From the NCBI RefSeq assembly GCF_014647515.1, contig NZ_BMPI01000102.1:1-33268 (forward strand): a stretch of DNA of 33,268 nt, read 5' to 3'. The notes beneath the pieces are model-generated. The model was not told the DNA's origin, did no database searches, and worked only from the letters and a program-made list of their open reading frames with translations. Position 1 is the stretch's first letter, and each line of letters starts with the position of its first letter. A program made the translations under genes and the position numbers. Positions 21,657-29,254 of this stretch are shown one piece after another. This DNA is from Dactylosporangium sucinum (lineage in GTDB: Bacteria > Actinomycetota > Actinomycetes > Mycobacteriales > Micromonosporaceae).

Positions 21657-22751
21657 GTGACCAGGTACCGAGTGCCCCTCGTGGCGTTCTTCGCCGTCGT
21701 CGCCGCCGTCGCCGCGACCGCCTACGTCATCGTCTCCGGATCCGGCGTCGCGCTGGCCGCCGCCCCGACCGCCAGCCAGTTGCTGGCCAAGACGCAGACC
21801 TGCAGCCAGGTCTCGAACGGCAAGTACGCCACCGACGACGGCGGCGCCGCCACCGTCGCCGTCTGCAAGAGCGGGTCGGCCTTCTTCTGGACGGCCGACA
21901 TGGACATCGACTGCGACGGCATCAGCACCTCGCACTGCAACGCGAGCACCGACCCGTGGTACCAGGCCCAGACCTCGTTCACGACGTCGACGGGGGCCTA
22001 CTTCACCTCGGAGGTCACGCGGTACTACGTGGTGCCCCTGCCCAGCTCCCGGTTCAACTACCAGAGCCAGGGCATCCGCCCCGGGGCCGTCGCCGCGGTC
22101 GTCTACAACAACAAGGTCGCCTACGCCGTCTTCGCCGATGAGGGGCCTGACAACATCATCGGCGAGGGGTCGTACGCGCTGGCGGTCGCGCTCGGCATCG
22201 ACCCGAACCCGGCCACCGGCGGCACGGCCGGCCCGGTGACCTTCATCGTGTTCCCGTCCACGGTCCCCAGCCCGGTCGAGAACAACGCCACCATCGACTC
22301 CGTCGGTGCGAACGCGGCGAACGCCTGGCTCGGCTCCACCACCACGCCGCCGACCACCGGCGGACCGACCGGCGGGGCCGGCCAGATCGTCGGCTACGGC
22401 GGCAAGTGCGTCGACGTCGCCGGGGCCAGCAGCGCCAACGGCACGGCGGTCCAGCTGTACGACTGCAACGGCACGAGCGCGCAGCAGTGGACCCGCGCCT
22501 CCGACGGCACCCTGCGCGCCCTCGGCAAGTGCATGGACGTGGCCGCGGCCGGCACCGCCAACGGCACGAAGGTCCAGCTGTACGACTGCAACGGGACCAA
22601 CGCCCAGAAGTGGACCCGCACCGGCCAGACCCTCGTCAACGTCGGCTCGGGCAAGTGCCTGGACGCCACCGGCCCGAGCTCGGCCAACGGCACCCGGCTG
22701 CAGATCTGGACCTGCTCGGGCGGCGCGAACCAGAACTGGACGCTGGCTTAA
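21657..22751 (+). CDS. Secreted GH75 chitosanase with ricin-type (CBM13) domain
   Basis: 364 residues. An N-terminal signal peptide (VPLVAFFAVVAAVAATAYVI, then ALAAAP as likely cleavage region) is followed by a GH75 endo-chitosanase domain (about 40-220) that cuts chitosan. Likely catalytic acids are D161 in VFADEGPD and E170 in IIGEGS, the spacing usual for GH75; FWTADMDIDCDG is another family motif. A Thr/Pro/Gly linker (about 225-245) leads to a beta-trefoil lectin domain with three QxW repeats (QQW, QKW, QNW). The GTG start at 21657 has AAGGAG at 21644-21649; an in-frame ATG at 21621 lacks a site. The stop overlaps that of the convergent methyltransferase. GH75 was first known from fungi and is also found in streptomycetes. 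Confidence 0.92.
   Translation: MTRYRVPLVAFFAVVAAVAATAYVIVSGSGVALAAAPTASQLLAKTQTCSQVSNGKYATDDGGAATVAVCKSGSAFFWTADMDIDCDGISTSHCNASTDPWYQAQTSFTTSTGAYFTSEVTRYYVVPLPSSRFNYQSQGIRPGAVAAVVYNNKVAYAVFADEGPDNIIGEGSYALAVALGIDPNPATGGTAGPVTFIVFPSTVPSPVENNATIDSVGANAANAWLGSTTTPPTTGGPTGGAGQIVGYGGKCVDVAGASSANGTAVQLYDCNGTSAQQWTRASDGTLRALGKCMDVAAAGTANGTKVQLYDCNGTNAQKWTRTGQTLVNVGSGKCLDATGPSSANGTRLQIWTCSGGANQNWTLA
22448..22594 (+). repeat. Near-identical internal repeats in the lectin domain
   Basis: The same 24 nt occurs at 22448-22471 and 22571-22594, encoding VQLYDCNG twice, 123 nt (41 codons) apart. These are alpha and beta subrepeats of the beta-trefoil. Exact nucleotide identity suggests recent duplication or gene conversion within the domain. 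Confidence 0.75.
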
Positions 22752-23512
22752 CGAACGGCGGTCACCACGACGTAGCCCTTGGGGTCCTCGACCGTCGCGG
22801 CCGAGGCGAACAGGGCCGCCGCCCGCTCCGCGATCGCGTCCACGATGGACGGCCGGAGCGGGTGGTCGTCGGGGACGCCGAAGCCGGTGAGCATCGAGAC
22901 CGCGTACGCCACCATCGGCTCCGGACCCGGGAACACCAGCGCGTTGTCGTGCCGCTCGACCTCGACGATGCCGAAGACCGAGGCGACCAGGCCCGGCAGG
23001 TTGCTCGCGTCGACCGGGATCTGGAACACCGCCGGGTCCAGGCCGTGGTCGGCGACGGCGCCGGAGGCCAGCCCCTGCAGGGCCGGGGCCGGGTGCGGGA
23101 TGTTGACGACCGCGGCGAACCGGCCGCCCGGGCGGAGCACCCGGTGCGCCTCGCGGATCGCCGCCAGCGGCTCGGCCACGTGGTACAGCATGTGCCGCGC
23201 CGTCACCGCGTCGAACGACGCATCGGCGAACGGCAGCACCATCGCGTCGGCCTCGTGCGCCTCGACGCCCGGCACGCCACGCAGCGCCGCGACCGCTGCC
23301 GGAGAGGTGTCCACGCCGGCCAGCCGCCCGGTCGAGGGTGCCAACGACCGCAGGAACTCGCCCGTCCCGCAGCCGACGTCGAGCAGGTCCAGGCCGGGGC
23401 GATAGCCGAGCGCCGACCGCACCGCCGGATCCGGGTGGTCGTCGTGGCGGCTGTAGCGCCGATGCGTGTCGATCCGAACCTGCAGCGGGTCGAGGGTGCG
23501 GTACTCCAGCAT
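22748..23512 (-). CDS. Class I SAM-dependent methyltransferase
   Basis: 254 residues, UbiE/type 11 methyltransferase fold. Motif I is LDVGCGTGEFLRSL (about 44-57); the acidic residue after beta-2 is in AGVDTSP; motif II/III appear as ADAMVLPFADASFDAV and RVLRPGGRFA. The C-terminal part is less typical, and the substrate is unknown. The ATG at 23510-23512 follows the CutC stop by 10 nt, so it is second in a cutC operon. Its TAA stop overlaps the TAA of the convergent chitosanase (TTAA, 22748-22751). Confidence 0.88.
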   Translation of the reverse strand: MLEYRTLDPLQVRIDTHRRYSRHDDHPDPAVRSALGYRPGLDLLDVGCGTGEFLRSLAPSTGRLAGVDTSPAAVAALRGVPGVEAHEADAMVLPFADASFDAVTARHMLYHVAEPLAAIREAHRVLRPGGRFAAVVNIPHPAPALQGLASGAVADHGLDPAVFQIPVDASNLPGLVASVFGIVEVERHDNALVFPGPEPMVAYAVSMLTGFGVPDDHPLRPSIVDAIAERAAALFASAATVEDPKGYVVVTAVR

Positions 23513-23522
23513 CCCGCCGAGG

Positions 23523-24167
23523 CTACTCCGTCAACAGTGTGCGCACATGCCGTACCAATGCGGAGTCAACGACACCGTCGACCCGCACCGCGGTGCTCGT
23601 GTGGAACGCGGTGACGCCCGCCGCCCGGAGCGGCCGGAGGTGGTCGGCCCGCAGGCCGCCGCCGGCCAGCAGGCGCGGGTCCCCGGCCTCGACCAGCAGC
23701 ACCGGCAGCCCGTCGGCGATGCCGTCCGGCGACCCCGCGGTGAGCACGGCGTCGAGGCCCGGCAGCCCGTCGAGCGCCTTCCACGCGGCGGACCGGTCGG
23801 CCGCGTGGTCGATGGCCCGGTGGAACGTCCAGGGCGCCCCGTCGAGCTCGCCGAGCACGACGTCGAGCGCCGCCCGGTCGACGTGGCCGTCGCCGTCGAG
23901 GAAGCCCAGCACGAACGCCTCGGCGCCGGCCGCGCGCAGGTCCCGGACCATCCGTCGCAGCTCGGCGGGGCCGGGCGCGGCGAATCCGGGATCGCGGCGG
24001 AGCATGACCCGCGCGGGGATGCCGGTCGCCGCGCGGACCGCGGCCACCACGGCCGGGGCCGGGCTCAACCCGCCGACCTCCATCGCGCTGACCAGCTCGA
24101 CCCGATCGGCGCCGCCCGCCGCCGCGGCCCGCGCGTCGGCCGCCGACAACACGATGATCTCCAGCAC
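23523..24167 (-). CDS. cutC: CutC family copper homeostasis protein
   Basis: 214 residues, TIM-barrel CutC family: GGADRVELVSAMEVGGLSPAP (18-38) is the family signature, followed by VMLRRDPG, TFHRAID, and a C-terminal GGGLRADHL. CutC is tied to copper homeostasis in bacteria and animals, but its biochemical role is unsettled. The start is the GTG at 24165-24167. TAAGGT on the minus strand (24174-24179) ends exactly 6 nt upstream, so the mRNA is likely leaderless. It diverges from the fatty acid desaturase. Confidence 0.92.
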   Translation of the reverse strand: MLEIIVLSAADARAAAAGGADRVELVSAMEVGGLSPAPAVVAAVRAATGIPARVMLRRDPGFAAPGPAELRRMVRDLRAAGAEAFVLGFLDGDGHVDRAALDVVLGELDGAPWTFHRAIDHAADRSAAWKALDGLPGLDAVLTAGSPDGIADGLPVLLVEAGDPRLLAGGGLRADHLRPLRAAGVTAFHTSTAVRVDGVVDSALVRHVRTLLTE

Positions 24168-24173
24168 GGGTGG

Positions 24174-24230
24174 ACCTTAGCGAACCTTCAAACGGCCTTC
24201 ACCTGCGCGTTCCCTTTCCGGGGCTACCGT
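24174..24230. promoter_or_regulatory. Divergent leaderless promoters of cutC and the desaturase
   Basis: On the minus strand TAAGGT (24174-24179) lies 6 nt before the cutC GTG. On the plus strand TACCGT (24225-24230) lies 6 nt before the desaturase ATG. Neither start has a Shine-Dalgarno. No clear -35 is visible on either strand. Confidence 0.55.
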
Positions 24231-24236
24231 GCGGTC

Positions 24237-25214
24237 ATGCCTGGCCGTCAGTCCGCCCTTTCCGTGGCACTGGTGGGTGCCGCGCTCGCGAGCCTCGTCC
24301 TGCAACTCTTCGTGCTGCCGCTCGTGCTGCTGCCGATCGACGTCCGCTGGGGCTGGCTGCTGCTCCCCCTCGCGCTGACCACGATCCCGCTGTGGTCGCT
24401 CATCCACGAGTCCATCCACGGCACGCTGCTGCGCGACCGGGCCTGGAACGACCGGCTCGGGCGGCTGCTCGCGACCGGCTACGGCGGCCCGTTCACGCTG
24501 CTGAAGGCCGGTCACCTGCTGCACCACCGGTACAGCCGCACGCCCCGCGAGCGCACCGAGATCTACGACCCGGCGGTGACGTCGTGGCTCGCCGCCGCCC
24601 GCGCATACTACCCGCGCCTGCTCGGCGGCCTGTACCTCGCCGAGCTGGTGTCCATCGTGCTCGCCCTGGTGCCGGCGGCCGGCTGGCGCTGGCTGGTGCG
24701 CCGCACCGACAGCCTCGACTCGGTCACCGGCCTGCTGTTCGAGCGGGTCTCCCGGCGCGAGCACCTGCGCCGGTTCCGGCTGGAGTCGGTCGCGATCGTC
24801 GTGACGTACACCGGCTCGGCCCTCGCCTACGGCCCGCACCTCTGGCTGCTCGGCGTCGCCGTCGGCGTTCGGGCGCTGCTGGTCTCCCTCGCCGACAACG
24901 CGTACCACTACCGCACCCGCCTGGAGCGCCCCCTCGACGCGATGAACCTGCGCCTGCCGCGCGGCATGGAGCTGTTCGTGCTCGCGTTCAACCTGCACCA
25001 GGTGCACCACCGCCACCCCGGCCTGCGCTGGCACGAGCTGCGGGCGGCGTTCGTCGCCGACCGCGACGAGTTCCACCTGGGCTGGTTCACGGCCGTGGCG
25101 CGGCAGCTCCAGGGTCCGGTGCCGGCGACGGCGGAGGAGGTGCGCCCGCTGCCTGCGGCAGACCGAACGCCTGCGGCGACGGCCCCTGCCGCCGCAGCAC
25201 CGCCAGCCGCCTGA
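24237..25214 (+). CDS. Membrane fatty acid desaturase-type di-iron enzyme
   Basis: 325 residues. Hydrophobic helices alternate with the three His boxes that bind the di-iron centre: HESIH (57-61), HLLHH (93-97) and HQVHH (254-258). Such proteins desaturate or hydroxylate lipid chains or carotenoids using oxygen. The N-terminus has two to three membrane segments (LVGAALASLVLQLFVLPLVL and WLLLPLALTTIPLWSL). The last 30 residues are low-complexity Pro/Ala and overlap the convergent DUF3291 gene by 128 nt. The ATG at 24237 is preceded by TACCGT 6 nt upstream; longer frames to 23466 would run antisense through cutC. The substrate is not clear. Confidence 0.88.
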   Translation: MPGRQSALSVALVGAALASLVLQLFVLPLVLLPIDVRWGWLLLPLALTTIPLWSLIHESIHGTLLRDRAWNDRLGRLLATGYGGPFTLLKAGHLLHHRYSRTPRERTEIYDPAVTSWLAAARAYYPRLLGGLYLAELVSIVLALVPAAGWRWLVRRTDSLDSVTGLLFERVSRREHLRRFRLESVAIVVTYTGSALAYGPHLWLLGVAVGVRALLVSLADNAYHYRTRLERPLDAMNLRLPRGMELFVLAFNLHQVHHRHPGLRWHELRAAFVADRDEFHLGWFTAVARQLQGPVPATAEEVRPLPAADRTPAATAPAAAAPPAA

Positions 25215-25569
25215 GCCCGTCCTCGACGGTGGGCCGTTCCCCCACCGGCACCCACCACAGCGCCGTGGACGGCTGATCCATGGGCACGAACCAGTGGTCG
25301 CGCCGCCGCACGAACGAGCCGTGCCGCGAGCGGTACACGAACTCGTGCAGCGCCTCGAACCCGGTCCACACCGAAAGGTTGACGACCAGCCCGTCGCTCG
25401 TGATCGGATCGCCGTCGCCGGGCTGCCAGACGAACCCGCGGCTGTTGCTTGCCAGCTGCCCGATCCGCGCCATCGCCGACACGAACCCGCTCATCACCGG
25501 GTCGTCGAGCGCCGCCTTCGGCCGCGCCACGTTGATCTGCGCAAGGTGATGCTCCACCACGTCGGCCAT
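25087..25569 (-). CDS. DUF3291 family protein
   Basis: 160 residues. Family features: HHLAQINVARPKAALDDPVMSGF at the N-terminus (the start matches the usual domain start), RGFVWQPGDGD, LSVWTGFEALHEFVYRSRH, and TALWWVPVGERPTVEDGLRRL. The fold is probably a dimeric alpha/beta barrel like antibiotic monooxygenases; function is unknown. The last 25 residues are low-complexity Pro/Ala, beyond the usual family end, and are encoded opposite the equally Pro/Ala-rich desaturase tail. The ATG at 25567-25569 has TACGCT (minus, 25576-25581) 6 nt upstream, indicating a leaderless mRNA. Confidence 0.85.
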   Translation of the reverse strand: MADVVEHHLAQINVARPKAALDDPVMSGFVSAMARIGQLASNSRGFVWQPGDGDPITSDGLVVNLSVWTGFEALHEFVYRSRHGSFVRRRDHWFVPMDQPSTALWWVPVGERPTVEDGLRRLAVLRRQGPSPQAFGLPQAAGAPPPPSPAPDPGAAAPRP

Positions 25570-25575
25570 CGGTCG

Positions 25576-25585
25576 AGCGTACCGT
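25576..25585. promoter_or_regulatory. Overlapping back-to-back -10 boxes
   Basis: Minus-strand TACGCT (25576-25581) is 6 nt before the DUF3291 ATG. Plus-strand TACCGT (25580-25585) is 7 nt before the GTG at 25593. They share the TA step at 25580-25581, and the whole gap between the two starts is 23 nt. Confidence 0.6.
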
Positions 25586-25592
25586 TGGCGCC

Positions 25593-26105
25593 GTGGAGTG
25601 GAAGGCGCTCCCGCCGGACCTGCGCGAGCGGCTCGACGGGGAGTTACGGCAGTCGCGGGTCCTGCCGGCGGTGCAACTGCTGCTGGCCGCGGGCGGCTGC
25701 CACCGCGACGACGCGCACCGGTTGATCATCGACCGTTTCCACGAGTTGTACCCCCCGCGCCCGCCGGCGGTCCCGACCCTCCTCCGGACGGCCCAGTCCC
25801 TGCGGGCCCCGATCGCCGCCATCGAGGCCAGGTGGGACGCCGACGGCCGGGGATGGCACGTATTGCTGGTGGCCGTGGTGGAATGTCCGGGTCCGTCCCA
25901 CGAGCGCTACTCGGAGTCCCGCCTGACAACGTTCCGCCACGGCGGCGACCTGAGGCTGTTCGGCGGCGTGGTCCCCGCCTGGCCCGAGGCCGCGGAGGCC
26001 ACGATGGCCGGCCAGGCCCTGGCCAGGCAGCTGGGCGTCCCGTTCCACTTCACGCACCCGGCGTCCCCGGACACCGACCTCCCCCGCTGGTGGGACACCC
26101 GGTGA
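25593..26105 (+). CDS. Hypothetical protein
   Basis: 170 residues; I do not recognise the family. The N-terminal third is helical and charged (ALPPDLRERLDGELRQSRVLPAVQLLLAAGG resembles a small helical domain of the type that predicts a downstream effect on ribosome or enzyme activity, but nothing specific). The middle is beta-rich with a WDADGRGWHVLLVAVVE strand pair. No membrane segment or signal peptide is seen. The GTG at 25593 has TACCGT 7 nt upstream and no ribosome site. It is divergent from DUF3291 with 23 nt between starts. Codon use (third-position GC) fits a real gene. Confidence 0.65.
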   Translation: MEWKALPPDLRERLDGELRQSRVLPAVQLLLAAGGCHRDDAHRLIIDRFHELYPPRPPAVPTLLRTAQSLRAPIAAIEARWDADGRGWHVLLVAVVECPGPSHERYSESRLTTFRHGGDLRLFGGVVPAWPEAAEATMAGQALARQLGVPFHFTHPASPDTDLPRWWDTR

Positions 26106-26234
26106 TCGAGGACCTCCTGACGGAGTTCGGTCACGGTTCGGATCAGGCGGCGCTGCTCAGCGATCGCCGCGAGGTCATCGCCGCTGGGACGGCGAGCGTG
26201 GCTGGCTGTCCGGGTCCCGAGCGGGACCGACCGA
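26102..26234 (+). other. Gap with a GTGA-coupled open stretch and a hairpin
   Basis: A GTG (26102) overlapping the previous stop opens a frame starting VIEDLLTEFGHGSDQAALLSD, which looks protein-like for about 40 codons before turning into a shadow of the next gene. It may be a remnant of a lost gene. GGTCCC-GAGC-GGGACC (26213-26228) is a perfect 6-4-6 hairpin just before the next promoter. Confidence 0.3.
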
Positions 26235-26240
26235 TACGAT
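26235..26240 (+). promoter_or_regulatory. -10 box for a leaderless mRNA
   Basis: TACGAT fits TANNNT and ends 7 nt before the GTG at 26248; there is no Shine-Dalgarno. The hairpin at 26213-26228 lies just upstream, within the space for a -35. Confidence 0.5.
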
Positions 26241-26247
26241 CCCGCCG

Positions 26248-26697
26248 GTGTCCTCCATTGCCTCGCTCTACCTCGTCGAGACCAGCGACCTGCCGGCGAT
26301 CGTCAGCGCCGCCGGTGCGGGCCGTGCCCGGGCACCGGTTCACCGGTTCGCCAGGGAACTCGACGAGGAGTACCGCTGGTCCGGCCATGTCATGCTCAAC
26401 GTCCTGGAGAACCTGGAAGCGTTGAGCGTCCTGCTGGAGAGTCCGGGCTTACGTGCAGCATCTGAGGCCGTCAACGAGGACTACGACAACACCACGCTGA
26501 TCGCCAGCGACGCCAAGGCGTTCCTCGACCGCCTCGACCCGGCGCGCTACGAACCCGGTGCCCTGCTCGCCGGCCCGATCGAGTTGGGACTCGACGACGA
26601 AGAGGCCCGCTACGCGATGGAGGAGACGCTGTCGTTGCTGCGTGACACCATCGCGAGGCTCTCCGACGACGAGGTGCTCCTGCTGCACATCGGCTGA
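26248..26697 (+). CDS. Hypothetical acidic protein
   Basis: 149 residues, acidic and mainly helical; I do not recognise the family. Features: SSIASLYLVETSDLPAIV at the start, a central RFARELDEEYRWSGHVMLNVLENLEAL, and a C-terminal half rich in Asp/Glu (LGLDDEEARYAMEETLSLL). No signal or membrane segment. The GTG at 26248 is the first start after TACGAT and gives a complete-looking protein. It is convergent with the cupin gene, whose stop is 132 nt away; that gap holds no clear terminator. Confidence 0.7.
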   Translation: MSSIASLYLVETSDLPAIVSAAGAGRARAPVHRFARELDEEYRWSGHVMLNVLENLEALSVLLESPGLRAASEAVNEDYDNTTLIASDAKAFLDRLDPARYEPGALLAGPIELGLDDEEARYAMEETLSLLRDTIARLSDDEVLLLHIG

Positions 26698-26829
26698 TGC
26701 CGCGTGGCACAGCCAGGCCCCTGCGGTGGCGCGGTCGCCCGAGCCTGGACCGTCACGGACCACCCGTGGCGCCTGGGCTTGATCGATGGGCTCGTGGCGG
26801 ACGAGGAGCGCGACGGCGGCGAACGCTGT

Positions 26830-27345
26830 TCAGCCGCGCGACCACTTCTGCTGGGCCCAGGGGAGGCTGGCTGGTGCAACCCAGTAGTTGTTGAAGAATC
26901 TCACGACCTGCGGGGAGTCGGGCGCGTCCAGCCCGGGTGGGGGCAGTTCGCGGCGCTCCGCCGGGCGGGAGCATCCCAGAATGGCCTGCTCGAAGCCGGC
27001 CGGGGTGTAGTAGTTGAGGCAGTGGCAGACTTCCGTCCCGGTCACCTTGAACTCATGCACGGTGTTGCGCGGGAGATGGCCCAGGCTGCCCGGTCCGAGA
27101 ACGACTTCCTGCCCGCCGATGACGGCGGTCATCTCCCCAGCAAGGATGTAGAACGCCTCGTCCTCGAACGGGTGGACGTGCGGGGGCGGGCCGGACCCTA
27201 CCGGCATGAACTGTTCGATGACGGAGTATCCGCCGTTGGTGTCCTCGCCGTCGGCCAAGACCACCCACAGGATGTCGAGCAGCCACCGTGCCGGGGCGTC
27301 GTCTCTGCTCCGGGCAACGGGATTGCTGGACACGATCAGATTCAT
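26830..27345 (-). CDS. Cupin domain protein
   Basis: 171 residues. The cupin motif 1 is clear: GPPPHVHPFEDEAFYILAGEM, with the two His and the Glu that bind metal, followed by the second strand VVLGPGSLGHLPRNTVHEFKV with a third His. The N-terminus WLLDILWVVLADGEDTNGGYSVIEQ is typical of small single-domain cupins. Enzyme or sensor role unknown. I start at the ATG 27343-27345 because TGGAGG lies 8 nt upstream; the frame is open to 27486, but the extra residues are Arg-rich and unlike a cupin. Confidence 0.85.
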   Translation of the reverse strand: MNLIVSSNPVARSRDDAPARWLLDILWVVLADGEDTNGGYSVIEQFMPVGSGPPPHVHPFEDEAFYILAGEMTAVIGGQEVVLGPGSLGHLPRNTVHEFKVTGTEVCHCLNYYTPAGFEQAILGCSRPAERRELPPPGLDAPDSPQVVRFFNNYWVAPASLPWAQQKWSRG

Positions 27346-27610
27346 GGCGATGACCTCCAGAAGCTGTGCGCTCTGGAATACAGCGTTCCGCCGGCCAGGT
27401 GGTCGCCTTCCGCCGCAACCCCGTGAGGCCGATCGGCAACACACCGGCACTACGCCCACTGTACGTCGGGTAGCGCACCACACCAATCTCGGTGGGCTCA
27501 GCCGTGCGAGGACAACTCCACCCCAGCTCCACCGCCGTCCTATGTGGACGGTATGCCCGTGTCGCCGCAGGCCCGATCAGGGCTGGTGCGGACGCTGCGG
27601 CGAGATGGAA
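27346..27610. other. Gene-free stretch upstream of the cupin
   Basis: Open frames here are short, overlap on several strands and lack start signals. I see the cupin's ribosome site (27354-27358) but no convincing promoter and no repeat. Confidence 0.5.
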
Positions 27611-27645
27611 ACCGGTGGCCACCGCGGATCGCCGTGGCCACCGGT
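27611..27645 (-). terminator. Terminator of the GH16 gene
   Basis: ACCGGTGGCCAC (27611-27622) pairs perfectly with GTGGCCACCGGT (27634-27645) across an 11-nt loop. It lies 28 nt past the GH16 stop. The transcript continues with only a short T-rich TTCC, so it is a strong stem with a poor U-tract. Confidence 0.65.
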
Positions 27646-27673
27646 GCTCGTGGCGGATTGGCAACAGTGGGTG

Positions 27674-29080
27674 TTACTTGCGGAAGTAGAACGAGTCGAC
27701 GTTCACGAAGTCCGCGGGCTGGCCGCTGGTGAACTTCAGGTACACGGTGTGCTTGCCCGTGACCGAACCGTTCAGGTTGCTCGGTGTGTCCTTCCAGGTG
27801 CTCCAGCCGCCGGTGTTGGCGATGGAGGTCGTCGCGATCGACGCGTTGCTGAGACTGTCGATCTTGACTTCGACGAGGCCGCTGATCCCACCGGCCGCGC
27901 CGGAGCCGAGGCGGAGCATGACGTCCCTGGGCGACGCGCCGCCGAAGTCGACGTTGTTGTACTGCACCCAGTCGCCGTTGGCGATGTAGCCGATCTCGCC
28001 GGGGCCGGCGACGACACCGCTCTGAGCGTTGAAGGACTCGGCCTCGATGGTGCTGTACGCGTTGCGGGTGCCGCTGCCGCCCGTGCCGGTGGAGGTCGGC
28101 GTCGGGTTGCCGGTGGTCGGGTTGGTGGTGCCGCCGCTGCCGCCCTTGGTGTAGACGGCGACGTAGTCGACGAGCATCGGCTTGCCGGACACCGTGCTGC
28201 TGGTCGGCGTCGAGTAGCCGGCCACACCGTTCGGGAACGCGCCGCCCATGGCGACGTTCAGCAGGATGAAGTAGCCCTCGTGGCTGGTCATGTTCGACCA
28301 GTACGAGCCGACGGTGTTCTGCGAGACGTTGAGGTAGTTGACGCCGTCGACGTACCAGCGCAGCATCTGCGGGCTGACGCCGGCGTCCCACTCGATCGCG
28401 TAGGTGTGGAAGTTGCCCTGGCAGTTGCTGTTCGGGCAGCCGCGGGTTGCGCCGAGACCGTTGGTCTCATTGCAGGGACCGCCGGGGTTGACGCCGCAGT
28501 GCAGCGTGCCCCAGACCTGGTTCAGGCCGTTGACGTTCTCCATGATGTCGAGTTCGCCGATGCCCGGCCAGTTCCAGTAGTTGCCCCGGTAGGGCGAGCC
28601 CAAGGCCCAGAACGCCGGCCAGTAGCCGGCCGCGGCGCCGCCGGTGACGTTCGGCATCGCGAGGCGGCCCTCGATGCGCAGCACACCGCCCGACGGCGGC
28701 TTGAAGTTGGTGCGCTTCGTCTCGATGCGAGCCGAGGTCCACGAGCCGTTGCTGGCCTTGATCGGCGTGATCTTCAGGTTGCCGGAGCCGTCGAGGCCGA
28801 GGTTCTGGCTGTTGGTGGTGTACGTCTGGATCTCGCCGGTGCCGAACTGGGCGGGGCCGCCGCTGTACTGCGTGCCGGTGGTGTAGATCCAGTTGCTGGA
28901 CGACGGCAGGGTGTTGGCGGAGCCGGTGAAGTCGTCACTCCACTGCAGCGTCCAGCCCGACGGCGTCGAGGGCAGCGACGCCCACGCGTTGACGGTGACG
29001 ACGGTGGTGGCGGTGAGGACCGTGGCGGCGGCTGTTGCGAGGAGGAAACGGCGACGACGCCGTGTCGGGGTGGGGGTCAT
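27674..29080 (-). CDS. Secreted GH16 beta-glucanase with CBM6
   Basis: 468 residues. The twin-arginine-like signal (RRRRRFLLATAAATVLTAT) targets it for export. The GH16 catalytic domain spans about 42-312, with GELDIMEN (175-182) carrying nucleophile E176, D178 and acid/base E181; WPAFWALGS precedes it. This motif (ExDxxE) fits endo-beta-1,3-glucanases (laminarinases). A Gly/Thr/Pro linker (312-340) joins to a CBM6 (about 341-468, starting YSTIEAESFNAQSG and ending DSFYFRK) that binds glucan. The ATG has AGGAGG at 29090-29095. Promoter and operators upstream are listed separately. Probably degrades fungal or plant glucan. Confidence 0.95.
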   Translation of the reverse strand: MTPTPTRRRRRFLLATAAATVLTATTVVTVNAWASLPSTPSGWTLQWSDDFTGSANTLPSSSNWIYTTGTQYSGGPAQFGTGEIQTYTTNSQNLGLDGSGNLKITPIKASNGSWTSARIETKRTNFKPPSGGVLRIEGRLAMPNVTGGAAAGYWPAFWALGSPYRGNYWNWPGIGELDIMENVNGLNQVWGTLHCGVNPGGPCNETNGLGATRGCPNSNCQGNFHTYAIEWDAGVSPQMLRWYVDGVNYLNVSQNTVGSYWSNMTSHEGYFILLNVAMGGAFPNGVAGYSTPTSSTVSGKPMLVDYVAVYTKGGSGGTTNPTTGNPTPTSTGTGGSGTRNAYSTIEAESFNAQSGVVAGPGEIGYIANGDWVQYNNVDFGGASPRDVMLRLGSGAAGGISGLVEVKIDSLSNASIATTSIANTGGWSTWKDTPSNLNGSVTGKHTVYLKFTSGQPADFVNVDSFYFRK

Positions 29081-29134
29081 TCGGGAGAACCTCCTAGCGG
29101 ACTGCGGTACGACGCGACCAGGCGGAGTCGCGCC

Positions 29135-29150
29135 GTGAGAGCGCTCTCAC
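29135..29150. promoter_or_regulatory. Operator O1 of the GH16 gene
   Basis: GTGAGAGCGCTCTCAC is a perfect 16-bp palindrome with a central GCGC. It covers the predicted start of transcription. The core GAGAGCGCTCTC resembles LacI-family operators such as CebR/CelR (TGGGAGCGCTCCCA). Confidence 0.8.
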
Positions 29151-29151
29151 G

Positions 29152-29180
29152 TTTCTAGTCGGTTACGAGAACGGTGTCAA
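29152..29180 (-). promoter_or_regulatory. Promoter of the GH16 gene
   Basis: On the minus strand TTGACA (29175-29180), 17-nt spacer, TAGAAA (29152-29157). The predicted start of transcription is near 29145, inside operator O1, giving a leader of about 65 nt. Confidence 0.75.
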
Positions 29181-29254
29181 TCGTCAAAATTTTCTGCGTT
29201 CTTACTGGTCAGGTTGCTAACAACTAAAGCTTGATCGATCGAAAAGATCTCTTT

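Noticed and set aside
22448..22594. Direct repeats as a possible mobile element scar
   Set aside because: They are in frame inside the lectin domain and match its known internal threefold repeat.
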